A stretch of 6,984 bases of DNA. Origin: Thermoplasmata archaeon (GTDB lineage: Archaea > Thermoplasmatota > Thermoplasmata > Thermoplasmatales > Thermoplasmataceae). Location: NCBI GenBank assembly GCA_021797955.1, contig JAJZYV010000095.1, forward strand, positions 1-6,984. The letters are read 5' to 3'. Shown piece by piece: positions 5,575-6,984 of this stretch; the first letter of the stretch is position 1; every line of letters starts with the position of its first letter. The notes under the pieces are model-generated. The model saw nothing but the letters and a program-made list of their open reading frames with translations. It was not told the origin of the DNA and made no database searches. The translations under genes and the position numbers were made by a program.

Positions 5575-6951
5575 ATGATGAATAGTAACAAATGGGGAAG
5601 CATTATGGAGGCCCCTAACATTAAGGTAAACCCTCCAGGTCCAATATCAACAGGAATGCTCAGGGAACAAGATCTTTTAGAAACTGAATCCAGATCATAC
5701 ACAAAGATTTTCAGGACGGCCTTTGATTTTGGACGAAATGCTACGATAGTAGATATGGACGGAAACGTTTTCATCGACTTATTTGCTGGGGTCAGCGTTA
5801 TTAACATGGGTCATGGAAATCCGGATGTAATTAATGCAATAAAAAATCAAGCTGATAAATTAACACACATCACTGAAGTTCCCACGGAAGCTAGGATTTC
5901 TTTCCTTAAAACGCTTGATTCTACGCTTCCTGGTAAAATGAAGGGGAAATCAAAGATTTTTACCACAGTAACAGGGGGTGATGCCTGTGAATTGGCAATA
6001 CAAATGGCCCGATTTAAAACCGGGAAAAAGGTAATCGTTGCATTCGGAGGTTCATATCATGGCATTGCAGGAAATATAGTTTCAACAACGGCAAACCCTC
6101 ATTATAGAGAATACTCTGGAAACGATTATATCAATACTTATCATCTTCCATACCCATACCCATATAGATTCCCGCAAAAGGTTGAACCTGAAGAAATGTC
6201 AAAAATAGTTGTTGAAAATTTGGAGAATCTCATAACAGATCCTTACTCAGGTATAGGCGGCATTGCAGGAGTGATAGTTGAACCTGTTCAGGGAGAAGGT
6301 GGATACATTGTGCCACCTAAGAATTTCTTGCCACTTTTAAGAGAAGTTACGGAAAAGTACAATGTGCCATTAATAGTTGATGAAGTTCAAACAGGTATAG
6401 GTAGAACAGGGAAAATTTGGGCTTCTGAGCATTACAATATAACCCCTGATATTATGACAATTTCAAAGAGTGTGGGGGGTGGAATACCAATATCCATGAT
6501 TGCCTATAATCAGGATTATGATAAGGATATTCCATCAGGTTTTCATCTTGGTACATACAGAGCAAATCCACTTGGTTTAGCCGCAGGTAATGTGATTCTT
6601 CAGAAATTAAAAAACGAATCATTCATGGCAGAGGTTCGAAAGAAAGGGCAATATGTTATGGAAAGCCTAAAAAAACTTGAGTCTGAAAACAAACATGTTG
6701 GAGATATACGAGGATTAGGATTCATGATCGGAGTAGAGTTTGTCAAGAACAAAAAGACAAAAGAACCATATGGGGATTTGGCGCAGAAGATTAAGACAGA
6801 AATGTTCAACAGGGGAGTGTTAATACATACCTGTGGTCACTACGCAAATGTTATCCGATTTATGGCTCCCTTAACAATTGAACAGAAACTCCTGGAAAGG
6901 TCCCTTGATATATTTGCAGAAGTGGTAAATAACATTTCAAAGTCAAATTAA
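5575..6951 (+). CDS. Class III PLP-dependent aminotransferase (omega-amino type)
   Basis: A 458-residue cytosolic fold-type I aminotransferase of class III (GabT/ArgD/omega-amine group). Visible motifs: TVTGGDACELA (131-141, PLP phosphate loop), SYHG (160-163), PYPYPYRFP (192-200), VEPVQGEGG (235-243), VDEVQTGIGRTGK (268-280, D269 toward the pyridine nitrogen), SKSVGGG with Schiff-base K298, and GTYRANPL (T327 reaching the partner subunit's phosphate). The C-terminal R428 sits in NVIRFMAPLTI. It moves a primary, often terminal, amino group to an oxo-acid. The donor is not readable. Several positions are atypical: GGDACE for the usual G-S/T-E/D-A-V/N-E, and GTYRANP for GTFGGNP. It follows the HisD-like gene by 11 bp with a weak AGTGATT site. 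An ATG at 5605 (MEAPNIKVNPPGP) preceded by GGGGAAG is an alternative start. Confidence 0.9.
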   Translation: MMNSNKWGSIMEAPNIKVNPPGPISTGMLREQDLLETESRSYTKIFRTAFDFGRNATIVDMDGNVFIDLFAGVSVINMGHGNPDVINAIKNQADKLTHITEVPTEARISFLKTLDSTLPGKMKGKSKIFTTVTGGDACELAIQMARFKTGKKVIVAFGGSYHGIAGNIVSTTANPHYREYSGNDYINTYHLPYPYPYRFPQKVEPEEMSKIVVENLENLITDPYSGIGGIAGVIVEPVQGEGGYIVPPKNFLPLLREVTEKYNVPLIVDEVQTGIGRTGKIWASEHYNITPDIMTISKSVGGGIPISMIAYNQDYDKDIPSGFHLGTYRANPLGLAAGNVILQKLKNESFMAEVRKKGQYVMESLKKLESENKHVGDIRGLGFMIGVEFVKNKKTKEPYGDLAQKIKTEMFNRGVLIHTCGHYANVIRFMAPLTIEQKLLERSLDIFAEVVNNISKSN

Positions 6952-6972
6952 TCTCCTTTCCACATGGAGATT
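6950..6972 (+). terminator. Hairpin at the end of the aminotransferase operon (possible terminator)
   Basis: A perfect 7-bp inverted repeat, AATCTCC and GGAGATT with a 9-nt loop, begins in the aminotransferase stop codon. No T-run follows, only TTCATTCG, so it is not a classic terminator. It may mark or stabilise the 3' end of the operon mRNA, or be a chance match. The window stops 12 bases later. Confidence 0.25.
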
Positions 6973-6984
6973 TCATTCGAATTA

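Overview
The window looks like chromosomal DNA of an archaeon, most probably a thermoacidophile of the Thermoplasmata (Thermoplasma/Ferroplasma/Cuniculiplasma type). The signs are AT-rich DNA, heavy use of ATA (Ile) and AGA/AGG (Arg) codons, several genes with no ribosome-binding site but a TATA-like box about 25-29 nt before the ATG (leaderless geometry), a BRE/TATA pair before the permease, and an archaeal-type 2-phosphoglycerate kinase homologue. No rRNA, tRNA, insertion sequence, CRISPR array or phage gene was seen. The lineage is inferred from style and gene content, not from a marker gene.

Layout. Left edge: the N-terminal 163 codons of a P-loop kinase of the 2-phosphoglycerate kinase type on the minus strand, running off the window. 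Next, divergently on the plus strand, come two tiny overlapping genes: an unrecognised 69-residue protein and a 60-residue zinc-ribbon protein that starts with TTG inside the end of the first. These converge on a minus-strand pair, an Lrp/AsnC-family regulator followed by an imidazolonepropionase-like metal-dependent amidohydrolase. The regulator is divergent from a plus-strand three-gene operon that fills the right half: an APC-type amino-acid/amine permease, a HisD-family dehydrogenase and a class III PLP aminotransferase. The longest stretch without a gene is the roughly 150-bp regulator/permease intergenic region, which holds a near-perfect inverted repeat and a strong BRE/TATA promoter.

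How they may work together. The regulator-permease-dehydrogenase-aminotransferase arrangement reads as a substrate-uptake and catabolic module controlled by a local Lrp-type regulator that may sense the imported amino compound. The dehydrogenase keeps the zinc and catalytic residues of histidinol dehydrogenase, but no other his gene is visible, and its sequence around the second catalytic His resembles the non-biosynthetic HisD paralogues (the group containing sulfopropanediol dehydrogenase). The most interesting proposal here is therefore an uncharacterised pathway in which an imported amino compound or amino alcohol is handled by an aminotransferase and a HisD-like alcohol-to-acid dehydrogenase, with the amidohydrolase as a possible accessory. 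The substrate cannot be read from the sequence.
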